Positions 9,832 to 20,379 of a stretch of DNA of 64,000 nucleotides are shown here, one piece after another; the stretch's first letter is position 1, and each line of letters opens with the position of its first letter. A program made the position numbers and the translations under genes. This stretch comes from Novosphingobium olei (GTDB lineage Bacteria > Pseudomonadota > Alphaproteobacteria > Sphingomonadales > Sphingomonadaceae), in contig NZ_JABBGM010000005.1 in NCBI RefSeq assembly GCF_012927405.1, positions 62,001 to 126,000 of the forward strand, given 5' to 3'. The notes under the pieces were generated by a model. The model worked only from the letters and a program-made list of their open reading frames with translations. It was not told the origin of the DNA and ran no database searches.

Positions 9832-12681
9832 ATGACTGACCAGCGCCCCGAAAAGCCGGACTATCGTCCGACCGTCTTCCTGCCGAAGACCGACTTCCCG
9901 ATGAAGGCAGGCCTGCCGCAGAAGGAGCCGGGCATTCTGGCGCGCTGGCAGGAGCAGGACCTGTACCGCCGCTTGCGCGATGCGCGCGCGGGTGCGGAAA
10001 AGTTCATCCTCCACGATGGCCCGCCTTACGCCAATGGTGACATGCACATCGGCCATGCGCTGAACCACATCCTCAAGGACATGGTCTGCCGCACGCAGAG
10101 CCTGGCCGGCAAGGACGCGCCCTATGTTCCGGGGTGGGACTGCCACGGTCTTCCGATCGAATGGAAGGTCGAGGAGGAATACCGCAAGAAGAAGAAGAAC
10201 AAGGACGAGGTTCCCCCGAAGGAATTCCGCGCCGAATGCCGCGCCTATGCCCAGAACTGGGTCAACGTGCAGCGCGAACAGTTGAAGCGGCTGGGCATCC
10301 TGGGCGATTGGGACCATCCCTACCTGACGATGGACTTCCAGGCCGAAGCCACCATCGTGGGCGAGCTGCTCAAGTTTGCCGAAAGCGGCCAGCTCTATCG
10401 CGGAGCCAAGCCGGTGATGTGGTCGCCGGTGGAAAAGACCGCGCTCGCCGAAGCCGAAGTCGAATACGAGGACATCGTGTCGACCCAGATCGACGTGGCG
10501 TTCGAGGTAATCGAGGCGGGCGATCCCGATCTCGTCGGCGCCTACGTGGTGATCTGGACGACCACGCCGTGGACGATCCCGGTCAACCAGGCGGTCGCCT
10601 ATGGCCCGCACATCGACTACCACCTGATCGAGGCTGACGGCCGGCGCTACCTTGTCGCCGAGCCGCTGGTTGCGGGCTTCATGCAGCGGCTGGGCCACGA
10701 AAGCCACGACCTGCACTTCATGATCAAGGGCGTGGCCTTCGAAGGCGCGAAGCTGCGCCATCCGATGCACCACCTGGGCGATTTCTTCGCCCGTCCCCGC
10801 CCGATGCTGGCCGGCGAATTCGTCACGGTCGATTCGGGCACCGGCTTCGTCCACATGGCGCCCGACCATGGCGAGGACGATTTCGCGCTGTGCAAGGAAA
10901 ACGGCATCGAGCCGGTGTTCGCGGTGCAGGGCGATGGCAAGTACCGCGAAGACTGGGGCTGGCTGGGCGGCCAGGGCAGCGTCATCAACCCCAAGTTCAA
11001 CGCGCCCGACGGCCCGATCTGCGAAGACCTGCGCGCGGCCGGTGGCCTTGTCGCGGCGAGCGCCGACTACAAGCACTCCTACCCGCATTCGTGGCGTTCG
11101 AAGGCCAAGGTGATCTATCGCTGCACCCCGCAGTGGTTCGTGCCGATGGACCGTCCGTTGCCGCTGGCGCACGAGGACGGCGTCGACCCGCTCGAAGCCG
11201 CTCTGCGCGAAGTGGGCGAGGCCAAGACGCTGCGCGAAACCGCGCTGCAGGCCATTGCCGACACCCGCTTCGTTCCCGAAAAGGGCCGCAACCGCATCGG
11301 CGCGATGGTTGAAGGCCGGCCCGACTGGGTGCTTTCGCGCCAGCGCGCCTGGGGCGTGCCGATCACGCTGTTCGTCGATCGCAGGACCGGCCAGTACCTG
11401 GCCGATCCGGCGGTCAACGCCCGCATCGTGGCCGCGATCCTGGCCGAAGGCGTCGATGCCTGGGACGATGAACGGGCGCAGGAATACCTGGGCGATGCCT
11501 ATCGCGCCGAGGATTACGAGCGCGTCACCGACATTCTCGACGTGTGGTTCGATTCTGGATCGACCCATGCCTTCGTGCTCGAAAGCGGGCGCTGGCCTGA
11601 CTTGCTGCGGCCCGAAGGCTGGACCGGCCCGCGCGCCGATCTCTATCTCGAAGGCAGCGACCAGCATCGCGGCTGGTTCCAGTCCTCGCTGCTCGAAGCC
11701 TGCGCCACGCGGGGCCATGCGCCCTACAAGGCGGTTCTGACCCATGGCTTCACCATGGACCAGAAGGGCATGAAGATGTCCAAGTCGCTGGGCAACACCA
11801 TCAGCCCGCTCGACCTGATGCGCGATTACGGCGCGGACATCCTGCGGCTGTGGGCGCTGTCGGTGGACTTCACCGAGGATCACCGCATCGGCAAGGAGAT
11901 CCTGCAGGGGGTCGCCGACCAGTACCGCAAGCTGCGCAACACCTTCCGCTACCTGCTGGGCGCGCTCGACGGGTTCGACGAAGCCGAGCGCCTGCCCGTG
12001 GCCGACATGCCCGAGCTGGAACGCTACATGCTCGTGCTGCTCGAACGGCTCGATGCGACGCTGCGTCAGGCCGTCGCCGACTTCGACTACAACACCTATG
12101 TCCGCGCGCTGACCGAGTTCTGCAACGAGGATCTGTCGGCGTTCTTCTTCGATATCCGCAAAGACAGCCTCTATTGCGATGCGCCTTCGGACGCCAAGCG
12201 CCGCGCCTATCGCACCGTGCTCGACGTGCTGTTCCACGCGCTGGTGCGCTATGCCGCACCGGTGCTGGTGTTCACCGCCGAAGAGGTCTGGCAGTCGCGC
12301 TATCCGCAAGGCGACAGCGTCCACCTGCTGACCTGGCCCGAACTGCCGGTATCGACCGTCGACGTCGATCGCTGGACCGAGCTGCGCGCCCTTCGCACCG
12401 CCGTCAACGAAGCGATCGAGCCGCTGCGCCGGGAAAAGGTGCTCGGATCGGGCCTGGAAGCCACCGTTACGGTGCCCCAGAGCGCGCCGCAGGCCGATCT
12501 GGCAGAGCTGTTCATCACCGGGACAGTTGTGCGCGGGCAGGGCGATGACGTGACCGTGACCCGGACCTCTGACCACAAGTGCGGCCGCTGCTGGCGCCAT
12601 CTTCCCGAAGTGGCGGAAGACGGCGACCTGTGCGATCGCTGCAGCGATGTCGTGGCGCAGGTTCCGGGAGCGCTGGCATGA
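9832..12681 (+). CDS. ileS: Isoleucyl-tRNA synthetase
   Basis: A 949-residue class I synthetase charging tRNA-Ile. The HIGH motif appears as H-I-G-H-A-L near residue 73 and the KMSKS loop as K-M-S-K-S-L-G near residue 646. The editing domain has T-T-P-W-T-I-P. The C-terminal zinc finger, C-G-R-C-W ... C-D-R-C, is present, as in bacterial IleS of the zinc type. Length is normal. No strong ribosome binding site is seen before the ATG. Its stop overlaps the lspA start (ATGA). Confidence 0.97.
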   Translation: MTDQRPEKPDYRPTVFLPKTDFPMKAGLPQKEPGILARWQEQDLYRRLRDARAGAEKFILHDGPPYANGDMHIGHALNHILKDMVCRTQSLAGKDAPYVPGWDCHGLPIEWKVEEEYRKKKKNKDEVPPKEFRAECRAYAQNWVNVQREQLKRLGILGDWDHPYLTMDFQAEATIVGELLKFAESGQLYRGAKPVMWSPVEKTALAEAEVEYEDIVSTQIDVAFEVIEAGDPDLVGAYVVIWTTTPWTIPVNQAVAYGPHIDYHLIEADGRRYLVAEPLVAGFMQRLGHESHDLHFMIKGVAFEGAKLRHPMHHLGDFFARPRPMLAGEFVTVDSGTGFVHMAPDHGEDDFALCKENGIEPVFAVQGDGKYREDWGWLGGQGSVINPKFNAPDGPICEDLRAAGGLVAASADYKHSYPHSWRSKAKVIYRCTPQWFVPMDRPLPLAHEDGVDPLEAALREVGEAKTLRETALQAIADTRFVPEKGRNRIGAMVEGRPDWVLSRQRAWGVPITLFVDRRTGQYLADPAVNARIVAAILAEGVDAWDDERAQEYLGDAYRAEDYERVTDILDVWFDSGSTHAFVLESGRWPDLLRPEGWTGPRADLYLEGSDQHRGWFQSSLLEACATRGHAPYKAVLTHGFTMDQKGMKMSKSLGNTISPLDLMRDYGADILRLWALSVDFTEDHRIGKEILQGVADQYRKLRNTFRYLLGALDGFDEAERLPVADMPELERYMLVLLERLDATLRQAVADFDYNTYVRALTEFCNEDLSAFFFDIRKDSLYCDAPSDAKRRAYRTVLDVLFHALVRYAAPVLVFTAEEVWQSRYPQGDSVHLLTWPELPVSTVDVDRWTELRALRTAVNEAIEPLRREKVLGSGLEATVTVPQSAPQADLAELFITGTVVRGQGDDVTVTRTSDHKCGRCWRHLPEVAEDGDLCDRCSDVVAQVPGALA

Positions 12682-13196
12682 CGCGGGGCGCCTTGCGCGC
12701 CCTGGGACTGGGCGCCGCGTTCGCGGTGTTCGTTCTCGATCAGCTGGTGAAGTGGATCGTGGTCGGCCCGCTCGACCTGATCAACCTCGGCTCGATCCAT
12801 CTCCTGCCCTTCTTCGACCTGCGATTCACCCGCAATTATGGCGTGTCGCTGGGCATGTTCACGGCAAGCTCGGCGGAAATGCGCTTCGGCCTGGTCGCGG
12901 TGACCGCGCTGATCGCCAGCGGGGTGCTCGTCTGGCTGTGGCTGGAAAGGGCGCGCTGGGACGTGTTCGGGCTGGGCCTCGTGCTGGGCGGCGCGCTCGG
13001 CAACATCCGCGACCGGCTGACCGTGGGCTTCGTTATCGACTATGCCGATTTTCACATCGGCGAATGGCGCCCGTTCCTGATCTTCAACCTTGCCGATGTG
13101 GCCATCACCATCGGTGTCCTGATACTGCTTGCCCGCTCGCTGCTTTCGCGCGAAAAGCCCGCGTCGGGTAACCCTGTGCCCACGGAGACGAATTGA
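12678..13196 (+). CDS. lspA: Lipoprotein signal peptidase II
   Basis: A 172-residue inner-membrane aspartic protease that cleaves prolipoproteins before the lipidated cysteine. Four hydrophobic helices are visible. The catalytic aspartates lie in G-N-I-R-D-R-L and F-N-L-A-D-V-A-I, the two conserved blocks, and F-T-R-N-Y-G-V-S-L-G is the third family motif. It begins four bases inside ileS and ends one base inside the next gene, itself a lipoprotein and thus a probable substrate of this enzyme. Confidence 0.95.
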   Translation: MTRGALRALGLGAAFAVFVLDQLVKWIVVGPLDLINLGSIHLLPFFDLRFTRNYGVSLGMFTASSAEMRFGLVAVTALIASGVLVWLWLERARWDVFGLGLVLGGALGNIRDRLTVGFVIDYADFHIGEWRPFLIFNLADVAITIGVLILLARSLLSREKPASGNPVPTETN

Positions 13197-13615
13197 TGCG
13201 TAAAGCCGCTGCCCTCTGCCTGCTCGCGATCGGAGCGAGCGCGCTGTCCGCTTGCGGCGCCGGTGGGTCCCTGTTCAATCGTGCCCGTCCCGACGAATTC
13301 GCGGTGACGCGCCAGGCGCCGCTGGTGGTGCCGCCCGATTTCGCGCTGACCCCGCCGAACCCCGGCGCCCCGCGCCCGCAGGATGTCGACAGCTCGAAGC
13401 AGGCATTGGATGCCCTGTTCGGCGGCCCGGCACCGCGCAGCGCGGTCGAAACCGACGCGCTGGGCAAGGCCGGCGCCTCGGCAGTCGGCATCCGCTCGAC
13501 CGTGGGCGATCCCGAAACCCGCACCGTGGCCAAGGGCGCTGCCGTGCAGAACATCCTCGCCGCGCCCGAAGGCGATGGCCAGGCCGCGCAGGCCGGCGTC
13601 CCCGGCAAGGGCTGA
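13196..13615 (+). CDS. DUF3035 lipoprotein (BamF-like)
   Basis: A 139-residue lipoprotein. The signal peptide ends in the lipobox A-L-S-A-C-G, so the mature protein starts with a lipidated cysteine. The body has R-P-D-E-F-A-V-T-R and A-P-L-V-V-P-P-D-F, the core of the DUF3035 family. In Caulobacter a member of this family was reported as BamF, part of the outer-membrane barrel assembly machine; transfer of that role here is inference. The start is the ATG at 13196 (TGATG overlap with the lspA stop) rather than the adjacent TTG. A hairpin terminator follows. Confidence 0.75.
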   Translation: MRKAAALCLLAIGASALSACGAGGSLFNRARPDEFAVTRQAPLVVPPDFALTPPNPGAPRPQDVDSSKQALDALFGGPAPRSAVETDALGKAGASAVGIRSTVGDPETRTVAKGAAVQNILAAPEGDGQAAQAGVPGKG

Positions 13616-13642
13616 CAGCCTCCGCCACAAGGCTGAACGAAA

Positions 13643-13668
13643 GACCCCGCCGAGACGCGGGGTTTTTT
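13643..13668 (+). terminator. Rho-independent terminator after the ileS-lspA run
   Basis: A perfect stem CCCCGC / GCGGGG with the six-base loop CGAGAC, followed at once by six T. It lies 27 bp beyond the DUF3035 stop and probably ends the long forward transcript. Confidence 0.9.
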
Positions 13669-13720
13669 GTGCGTGGCGCCAAGCTAGCCCACAATCACCC
13701 GCCCGCCCGAACGAAGGTCA

Positions 13721-13741
13721 GTCCTTCGACAGGCTCAGGAC
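13721..13741. repeat. Dispersed palindromic repeat (CCTTCGACAGGCTCAGG type)
   Basis: A 21-bp imperfect palindrome with GTCCT/AGGAC ends. Close copies occur at 32497-32518 and, inverted, at 32697-32717. It lies in the convergent gap between the terminator and the CNNM/CorC gene, a usual place for such small intergenic repeats in sphingomonads. Confidence 0.7.
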
Positions 13742-13783
13742 GCGCGGTTCTGGATTGGCGAAAGTGGGGCGGGCACAGCGGCC

Positions 13784-15103
13784 CTAGCCGTCCGCGCCGG
13801 CTTCCTCGGGGCTTGCCCGCTCGACCAGCAGCTTGTCGATCTTGCGGCCGTCCATGTCGACCACCTCGAAGCGCCAGCCCTGGTCGTGGAAGTGGTCGCC
13901 TTCGGCCGGCAGCCGCTTGAGCACCGACAGCACGAACCCGGCGGCGGTGGCATAGTCGCGATCCTCGGGCAGATCGATCTCCAGCCGGTCGGCCATGGCA
14001 TCGGCGGGCAGTGCACCAGACAGCAGCAGCGATCCGTTCTCGCGTTCGGTCACCATCGGCTCGTCGCCTTCATCGCCGTGGGCCACGAAGTTGCCGGCGA
14101 TGGCCGAAAGCAGGTCCGCCGGGGTGACGATCCCTTCGAGATGGCCGTATTCGTCGTGCACCAGCGCCAGCGCCACCTCGGCCTGCTGGATCACGCGCAA
14201 CGCGTCCATCGTATCGAGCTGGTCGGGCACGATCGCGGGCTTCTTCATCAGCGCGGGCAGCGTGACCGCCCCTTCGCGCAGCAGCACCGACAGCACGTCG
14301 CGCACCTTGACCACGCCGACGATGGTATCGACCGAGCCTTCGCCAACCAGCAGCAGCGAATGCGGGCTGTCCTCGATCGCTTCGTGCAAGTCTTGCTCCG
14401 GCGCGTCGACCGCGATCCAGTGCAATTGCGTGCGCGGCGTCATCACTTCGCGCACGGGGCGTTCGGCAAGGCGCATCACGCTGGTCATCAGCGCGCGCTC
14501 GTCTTCCTCGATCACGCCCGAACGGGTCGCTTCGGCGAAGATCATCTGCAGTTCTTCGGCGGTGACTTCCTGTTCGCTGCCGCGCGTCAGGCCGAGCAGG
14601 CGGATGATCAGGCCCGACGACCGGTCGAGCGCCCAGACGAACGGCGCGGTGACCTGCGACATGATCACCATCGGGCGCGCCGCCATCACCGCGATCGGTT
14701 CCGCCGCTTTCAGCGCCAGCTGCTTGGGCACCAGTTCGCCGACGACGAGGCTGAGATAGGTGGTGATCGCGATCACCAGCACGAAGCCCGCATTGGCGGC
14801 GTAGGCCTGCGGCACGCCCAGCGCGGCCAGCCTTTCGCCGACGGGTCCGCCCAGGCTCGATCCCGAATAGGCGCCCGCGACGATGCCGACGAGGGTGATC
14901 CCGATCTGCACCGTCGAAAGAAATTTGCCCGGATCGGATGCCAGCGTCAGCGCGGTGCGCGCGCCGCCGCTGCCGCCATCGGCCAGCACCTTGAGCCGCG
15001 CCGGGCGCGCCGAGACGATCGCCAGTTCCGACATGGAAAACAGGCCGTTGAGCACGACGAGGCCAACGATGATGAAGGCGTCTGGCCAGGGAAACGGTGT
15101 CAC
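13784..15103 (-). CDS. CNNM/CorC-family (haemolysin-like) CBS-domain membrane protein
   Basis: A 439-residue protein with three parts in order: a DUF21/CNNM membrane domain with several hydrophobic helices (about residues 1-190; L-V-V-G-E-L-V-P-K is typical), a pair of CBS domains (about 200-330; V-M-T-P-R-T opens them), and a C-terminal CorC_HlyC domain. Such proteins sense nucleotides and act in magnesium, cobalt or sodium transport; haemolysin names are historical. The frame is open from a GTG at 15154, but the GTG at 15103 is preferred because the family begins right at the first membrane helix. It stands alone on the minus strand. Confidence 0.82.
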   Translation of the reverse strand: MTPFPWPDAFIIVGLVVLNGLFSMSELAIVSARPARLKVLADGGSGGARTALTLASDPGKFLSTVQIGITLVGIVAGAYSGSSLGGPVGERLAALGVPQAYAANAGFVLVIAITTYLSLVVGELVPKQLALKAAEPIAVMAARPMVIMSQVTAPFVWALDRSSGLIIRLLGLTRGSEQEVTAEELQMIFAEATRSGVIEEDERALMTSVMRLAERPVREVMTPRTQLHWIAVDAPEQDLHEAIEDSPHSLLLVGEGSVDTIVGVVKVRDVLSVLLREGAVTLPALMKKPAIVPDQLDTMDALRVIQQAEVALALVHDEYGHLEGIVTPADLLSAIAGNFVAHGDEGDEPMVTERENGSLLLSGALPADAMADRLEIDLPEDRDYATAAGFVLSVLKRLPAEGDHFHDQGWRFEVVDMDGRKIDKLLVERASPEEAGADG

Positions 15104-15281
15104 GACTTTGGCGCCTAGCAGATTTGCACAGGCGCGCGAAGGCCCCTGTTGCACCCGCCGGCCCTGCTCTTGGCGCGTGCCGTTCGGGAACCGTTCAGCG
15201 CACAGCGGCGTAATGCTTGGGTTCCGCTCCGGCCGGGGCTAGCCTCTGGCCGGACGCAAGGATAACCGAAGGGGAAGAGTA

Positions 15282-15974
15282 ATGAAGTTTCGTCGGGTTT
15301 TCGTCTCCGGCCTGTGCGCCGTGTCGCTGGTCAGCCTTTCGGCATGCGTGACCGACCCCAACACCGGTGAGCGCAAGGTTTCGCGCACCGCGATCGGCGG
15401 CCTCGGCGGTGCGCTGGGTGGCGCGCTGCTCGGCGGCCTGATCGGCGGCAAGACCGGCCGCATCCTCGGCGCCGGCATCGGCGGCGTGGCTGGCGCCGCG
15501 GTCGGCTACAACATGGACAAGCAGATCAAGCAGCTGCGCGAACAGACCGCCGGTTCGGGCATCGACGTTACGCCCACCGACAACGGCACGGCGATCCTGG
15601 TCAACCTGCCCAACGGCGTGACGTTCGACACCGATTCCACCGCGATCAAGCCCGCCTTCCGCGACACGCTCGACCGCGTTGCGCAGTCGCTGACCGACTA
15701 CCCGAACTCGCTGATCGACGTGTACGGCTACACCGATTCGACCGGATCGGACGCCTACAACCAACAGCTTTCGGAACGCCGCGCGCAGGCCGTTGCCTCG
15801 TATCTTTCGAGCCGCGGCGTCTCGGCCTCGCGCATCCGCAGCCAGGGCTTCGGTGAAAGCCAGCCGGTCGCCTCGAACGACACCGTGGAAGGCCGCGCCG
15901 CCAACCGCCGCGTCGAAATCAAGATCGTGCCGATCAGCCAGGACGACGTCGCCCGCGCCCGTTCGGGCCAGTAA
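15282..15974 (+). CDS. OmpA-family outer-membrane lipoprotein
   Basis: A 230-residue lipoprotein. The signal peptide ends in L-S-A-C. A glycine-rich segment (about residues 36-75, G-G-A-L-G-G-A-L-L-G-G) resembles the glycine-zipper domain of YiaD-like proteins. The C-terminal OmpA domain (about 105-215) carries the peptidoglycan-binding pattern Y-T-D-S-T-G and N-Q-Q-L-S-E-R-R-A, ending N-R-R-V-E-I. It likely anchors the outer membrane to peptidoglycan. GGGGAAG precedes the ATG, and the gene is monocistronic as far as can be seen. Confidence 0.88.
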   Translation: MKFRRVFVSGLCAVSLVSLSACVTDPNTGERKVSRTAIGGLGGALGGALLGGLIGGKTGRILGAGIGGVAGAAVGYNMDKQIKQLREQTAGSGIDVTPTDNGTAILVNLPNGVTFDTDSTAIKPAFRDTLDRVAQSLTDYPNSLIDVYGYTDSTGSDAYNQQLSERRAQAVASYLSSRGVSASRIRSQGFGESQPVASNDTVEGRAANRRVEIKIVPISQDDVARARSGQ

Positions 15975-16065
15975 GCCCGGCGGTACGCACCATACCTTTG
16001 TTTCAGCCGGGTTGACCGTCAGGTCGCCCGGCTGGCATCGGCGCGGGGCAAAGGAGATTGCCCCC

Positions 16066-17061
16066 GTGTCCATCAAGCCCCGTCCCATTGCCGGCCGTTT
16101 GACCAATCCGATCGGCCTTGGCTGCATGTCGCTCAGCTGGGCCTATGGCGGCCGCCCTTCGGATGCAGATGGCATCGCCCTGCTCCACCGCGCCATCGAC
16201 CTTGGCTACGATCACTTCGATACCGCCCGCCTCTATGGCCTGGGCCACAACGAGACGCTGGTGGGCCAAGCGCTCAAGGGGCGTCGCGACAAGGTCTTCC
16301 TCGCGTCCAAGATGGGCATCTTCGCCAGCGGCGAAAAGCGCGGGATCGACTGCGCCCCAGCGACCATCCGAAGCGAGCTGGAGACCTCGCTCCGCCTGCT
16401 CCAGACCGACCACATCGATCTCTATTACATGCACCGGCGTGACTTCACCGTGCCGATCGAGGATTCGGTCGGCGAGATGGCGCGACTGATCGAGGAGGGA
16501 AAGATCGGCGCGATCGGCCTGTCCGAAATGTCCGCCGACACGCTGCGCAAGGCCTGTGCGGTCCATCCCATCGCCGCGATGCAGACCGAATATTCGCCGT
16601 GGACCCGGCAGGCCGAAATCGCCGTGCTGGACGCCTGCGCGCAAACCGGCACCACGTTCGTCGCCTTTTCCCCTGTCGGCCGTGGCGCGCTGACCGATAC
16701 CCTGCCCGAGCCCGACGGGCTTGAGGAAAAGGACATCCGCCGCGCGATGCCGCGCTTTCAGGGTGAAAACTGGGAAACCAACCGCAAGCTGCTGCAGGAC
16801 TTCGCGCAGATCGCCGCGCGCGCCGGGGTTACCGCCGCCCAGCTTTCGCTCGCCTGGGTGCTGTCGCGCGGCGACCATGTCGTGGCGATCCCCGGCACCG
16901 CGAAGATCCCGCACCTGGAAGAAAACATCGCCCGCTGGGACTGGGCGATTCCGGCCGACGTCGCGGCGCAAGTCGATGCGCTGATCAACCAGCAGACCGT
17001 TGCCGGCCATCGCTATGCGGCGGCAATGCTATCGACCATCGACACCGAGGACTTTGCCTGA
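16066..17061 (+). CDS. Aldo/keto reductase
   Basis: A 331-residue TIM-barrel oxidoreductase of the AKR superfamily using NADPH. The catalytic tetrad is visible: D in H-F-D-T-A, Y in R-L-Y-G, K in A-S-K-M-G and H in Y-Y-M-H-R. The C-terminal cofactor segment is I-P-G-T-A-K-I. The best match in style is the AKR13-like group; the physiological substrate is unknown. Start is the GTG at 16066, placed 10 bases after a clear AAAGGAG. It is convergent with the phosphatase gene, whose stop is 3 bp away. Confidence 0.85.
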   Translation: MSIKPRPIAGRLTNPIGLGCMSLSWAYGGRPSDADGIALLHRAIDLGYDHFDTARLYGLGHNETLVGQALKGRRDKVFLASKMGIFASGEKRGIDCAPATIRSELETSLRLLQTDHIDLYYMHRRDFTVPIEDSVGEMARLIEEGKIGAIGLSEMSADTLRKACAVHPIAAMQTEYSPWTRQAEIAVLDACAQTGTTFVAFSPVGRGALTDTLPEPDGLEEKDIRRAMPRFQGENWETNRKLLQDFAQIAARAGVTAAQLSLAWVLSRGDHVVAIPGTAKIPHLEENIARWDWAIPADVAAQVDALINQQTVAGHRYAAAMLSTIDTEDFA

Positions 17062-17064
17062 GAG

Positions 17065-17847
17065 CTATTCGCCGACCAGCCGCGCCGCCCGTTCGGCCAG
17101 CCTGTCGACCGCCGCGCCGTGGATCGCGGGCGCGGTGACGAGCAGGCCGAACGCGCGCGGATCGCGCTTGTTGTAATCAAGCGGCGCGCCGAAGGCATCG
17201 CTGACCGCCGCTCCCGCCTCGCGCGCGATCAGCGTGGCGGCGGCGATGTCCCATTCGAAGCCCCAGCGCAGCGTGGCGAGCAGGTCGGCCTCGTCCGCGG
17301 CCACCATGGCGATGCGCAGCGCGATCGAATTGGGCTTTTCGACCAGCACCAGGTCGCGGTCGGCCTTGGCCAGCGCATCGGCCGGCACCCTGGCGCCCGG
17401 CAGCATGGCCCGCTTGCTCGAAGCGAGCGTCTTGCCGTTCCGCCGCGCCCCCTGCCCCGCCGTGGCGCTCCAGAACTCGCCGCGCGCCGGCGCGCTCAGC
17501 ATCCCGATCAGCGGCCGCCCGGCGCTGACCAGTCCGACCGAGACGCACCAGCCCGGCCGCCCGCGAATGAAATCGCGCGTGCCGTCGATCGGATCGACCA
17601 GCCAGCACAGGCCCCGCGAAAGCCGTTCGGGATGATCGACCGTCTCTTCCGAAAGCCAGCCCGCCGACGGCAGCAGGGCGCCGAGTTCGCGCTTCAGGAA
17701 GCTGTCGACTGCCATGTCCGCTTCGCTCACCGGGTCGCCGGGCATCTTCTCCCAGACCTGAGGGGCGTGGCCGTGCCCGGGCCAGTGCGCCAGCGCCATC
17801 GCGCCTGCTTCGTGGACGATCCGTTCAAGAGCCGCGTAATCGAGCAT
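17065..17847 (-). CDS. Inositol-monophosphatase-family phosphatase (CysQ/SuhB-like)
   Basis: A 260-residue magnesium-dependent phosphatase. The three family motifs are plain: V-S-E-A-D with the upstream glutamate S-E-E-T, D-P-I-D-G-T-R-D-F, and W-D-I-A-A-A. The family covers inositol-1-phosphatase, 3'(2'),5'-bisphosphate nucleotidase and histidinol phosphatase, and the sequence alone does not separate them; CysQ-like is the best guess. The ATG at 17847 gives a start close to the family. The frame stays open 23 codons upstream, with basic residues that look non-native. Confidence 0.82.
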   Translation of the reverse strand: MLDYAALERIVHEAGAMALAHWPGHGHAPQVWEKMPGDPVSEADMAVDSFLKRELGALLPSAGWLSEETVDHPERLSRGLCWLVDPIDGTRDFIRGRPGWCVSVGLVSAGRPLIGMLSAPARGEFWSATAGQGARRNGKTLASSKRAMLPGARVPADALAKADRDLVLVEKPNSIALRIAMVAADEADLLATLRWGFEWDIAAATLIAREAGAAVSDAFGAPLDYNKRDPRAFGLLVTAPAIHGAAVDRLAERAARLVGE

Positions 17848-18108
17848 CGGCCCAAAGCGATGGGCCAAGCGCGATCGGCGCGCAAGCTTCACGCCGGCAT
17901 CGCGATGCGCGCGCAATGGCTCATTCGTATGCGCAGCTACGGCACGGCTTACCCCCGGTGCGGCCTACCCTTTCCTTTAGTCGAATGATTAGGCCCCTTT
18001 TCAAGGTGGGAACCGTGTGCTTAAGGCGGCGGGACTCAGCTTTCGGCGGGGGGGACCATCAGCCCCGCTCGCCCCTCCTCCCACACTTTTCCAAGCGGGG
18101 AACTTCGC

Positions 18109-19308
<1,200 letters not shown>

Positions 19309-19311
19309 ACC

Positions 19312-20196
19312 ATGTCGATTCTCGTCAACAAGAACACCAAGGTCATCACCCAGGGGATGACCGGCAAGACCGGCGCGTTCCACACCCAGGCCGCGCTCGA
19401 CTACGGCACGCAGATGGTCGCGGGCGTGACCCCCGGCAAGGGCGGCACCAGCCACATCGGCCTGCCGCAGTATGACACCGTCGCCGAAGCGAAGGCCGCC
19501 ACCGGCGCCACCGCTTCGTGCATCTACGTGCCGCCTCCGGGTGCCGCCGACGCGATCCTTGAAGCGATCGACGCGCAGATGGAACTGATCGTGTGCATCA
19601 CCGAAGGCATCCCGGTGCTCGACATGGTGCGCGTGAAGCGCGCCCTTTCGGGCAGCAAGTCGCGCCTGATCGGCCCGAACTGCCCCGGCGTGTTGACCCC
19701 GAACGAATGCAAGATCGGCATCATGCCGGGCAGCATCTTCAAGAAGGGCTCGGTCGGCGTCGTCTCGCGCTCGGGCACGCTCACCTATGAAGCTGTGTTC
19801 CAGACCTCGAACATCGGCCTTGGCCAGACGACGGCTGTCGGCATCGGTGGCGACCCGGTCAACGGCACCAACTTCATCGACGTGCTCGAACTGTTCCTGG
19901 CCGACGAAGACACCAAGTCGATCATCATGATCGGCGAAATCGGTGGCGATGCCGAAGAACAGGCCGCGCAGTTCCTGATCGACGAGGCCAAGAAGGGCCG
20001 CAAGAAGCCGATGGCCGGCTTCATCGCGGGCCGCTCGGCCCCTCCGGGACGCCGCATGGGCCACGCCGGCGCGATCGTGTCGGGCGGCAAGGGCGATGCC
20101 GAAAGCAAGATCGCCGCGATGGAAGCCGCCGGCATCCGCGTCAGCCCCTCGCCGAGCCTGCTCGGCGAAACGCTGGCCGAAGTGCTGAAGGGCTGA
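19312..20196 (+). CDS. sucD: Succinyl-CoA synthetase, alpha subunit
   Basis: A 294-residue CoA-binding and phosphohistidine subunit. The N-terminal Rossmann part has [16 protein letters not shown] marks the ligase signature, and the phosphorylated histidine is in [10 protein letters not shown]. Length and order (sucC-sucD) are standard. A strong terminator follows within 30 bp, so sucCD is transcribed as a pair. Confidence 0.97.
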   Translation: MSILVNKNTKVITQGMTGKTGAFHTQAALDYGTQMVAGVTPGKGGTSHIGLPQYDTVAEAKAATGATASCIYVPPPGAADAILEAIDAQMELIVCITEGIPVLDMVRVKRALSGSKSRLIGPNCPGVLTPNECKIGIMPGSIFKKGSVGVVSRSGTLTYEAVFQTSNIGLGQTTAVGIGGDPVNGTNFIDVLELFLADEDTKSIIMIGEIGGDAEEQAAQFLIDEAKKGRKKPMAGFIAGRSAPPGRRMGHAGAIVSGGKGDAESKIAAMEAAGIRVSPSPSLLGETLAEVLKG

Positions 20197-20223
20197 TCCC
20201 CTCGCACCTTGCGACAAGAAAAG

Positions 20224-20254
20224 AGGCCGGAGGGGAAACCTTCCGGCCTTTTTC
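20224..20254 (+). terminator. Rho-independent terminator of sucCD
   Basis: The stem AGGCCGGA / TCCGGCCT is extended by further pairs around a GAAA loop, then five T. It lies 27 bp after the sucD stop. Confidence 0.9.
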
Positions 20255-20259
20255 TTTAT

Positions 20260-20379
20260 CATCCTCCCCTGGAAGGGGAGGTGGCAGCCGGAGGCTGACG
20301 GAGGGGTAACGGGGTTGCGCCAACTCTATACCCCTCCACCACCCTGCGGGCGGTCCCCCTCCCCTTCCAGGGGAGGATG
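20260..20379. repeat. MITE-like element with 22-bp perfect terminal inverted repeats
   Basis: A 120-bp element. The left end, CATCCTCCCCTGGAAGGGGA plus GG (20260-20281), is repeated exactly inverted at 20358-20379. Inside lies a second inverted pair, GGAGGGGTA and TACCCCTCC. No reading frame of its own is seen. The inner TACCCCTCCACCACCC segment codes the C-terminal end and stop of the DUF559 gene. A partial copy lies at 20819-20900 and a half copy at 32755-32799. Confidence 0.8.

Noticed and set aside
9757..12600. Long antisense frame of about 947 codons opposite ileS
   Set aside because: It mirrors the codon structure of ileS, is rich in H, R, A and G and resembles no family. Similar mirror frames exist opposite most long genes here.
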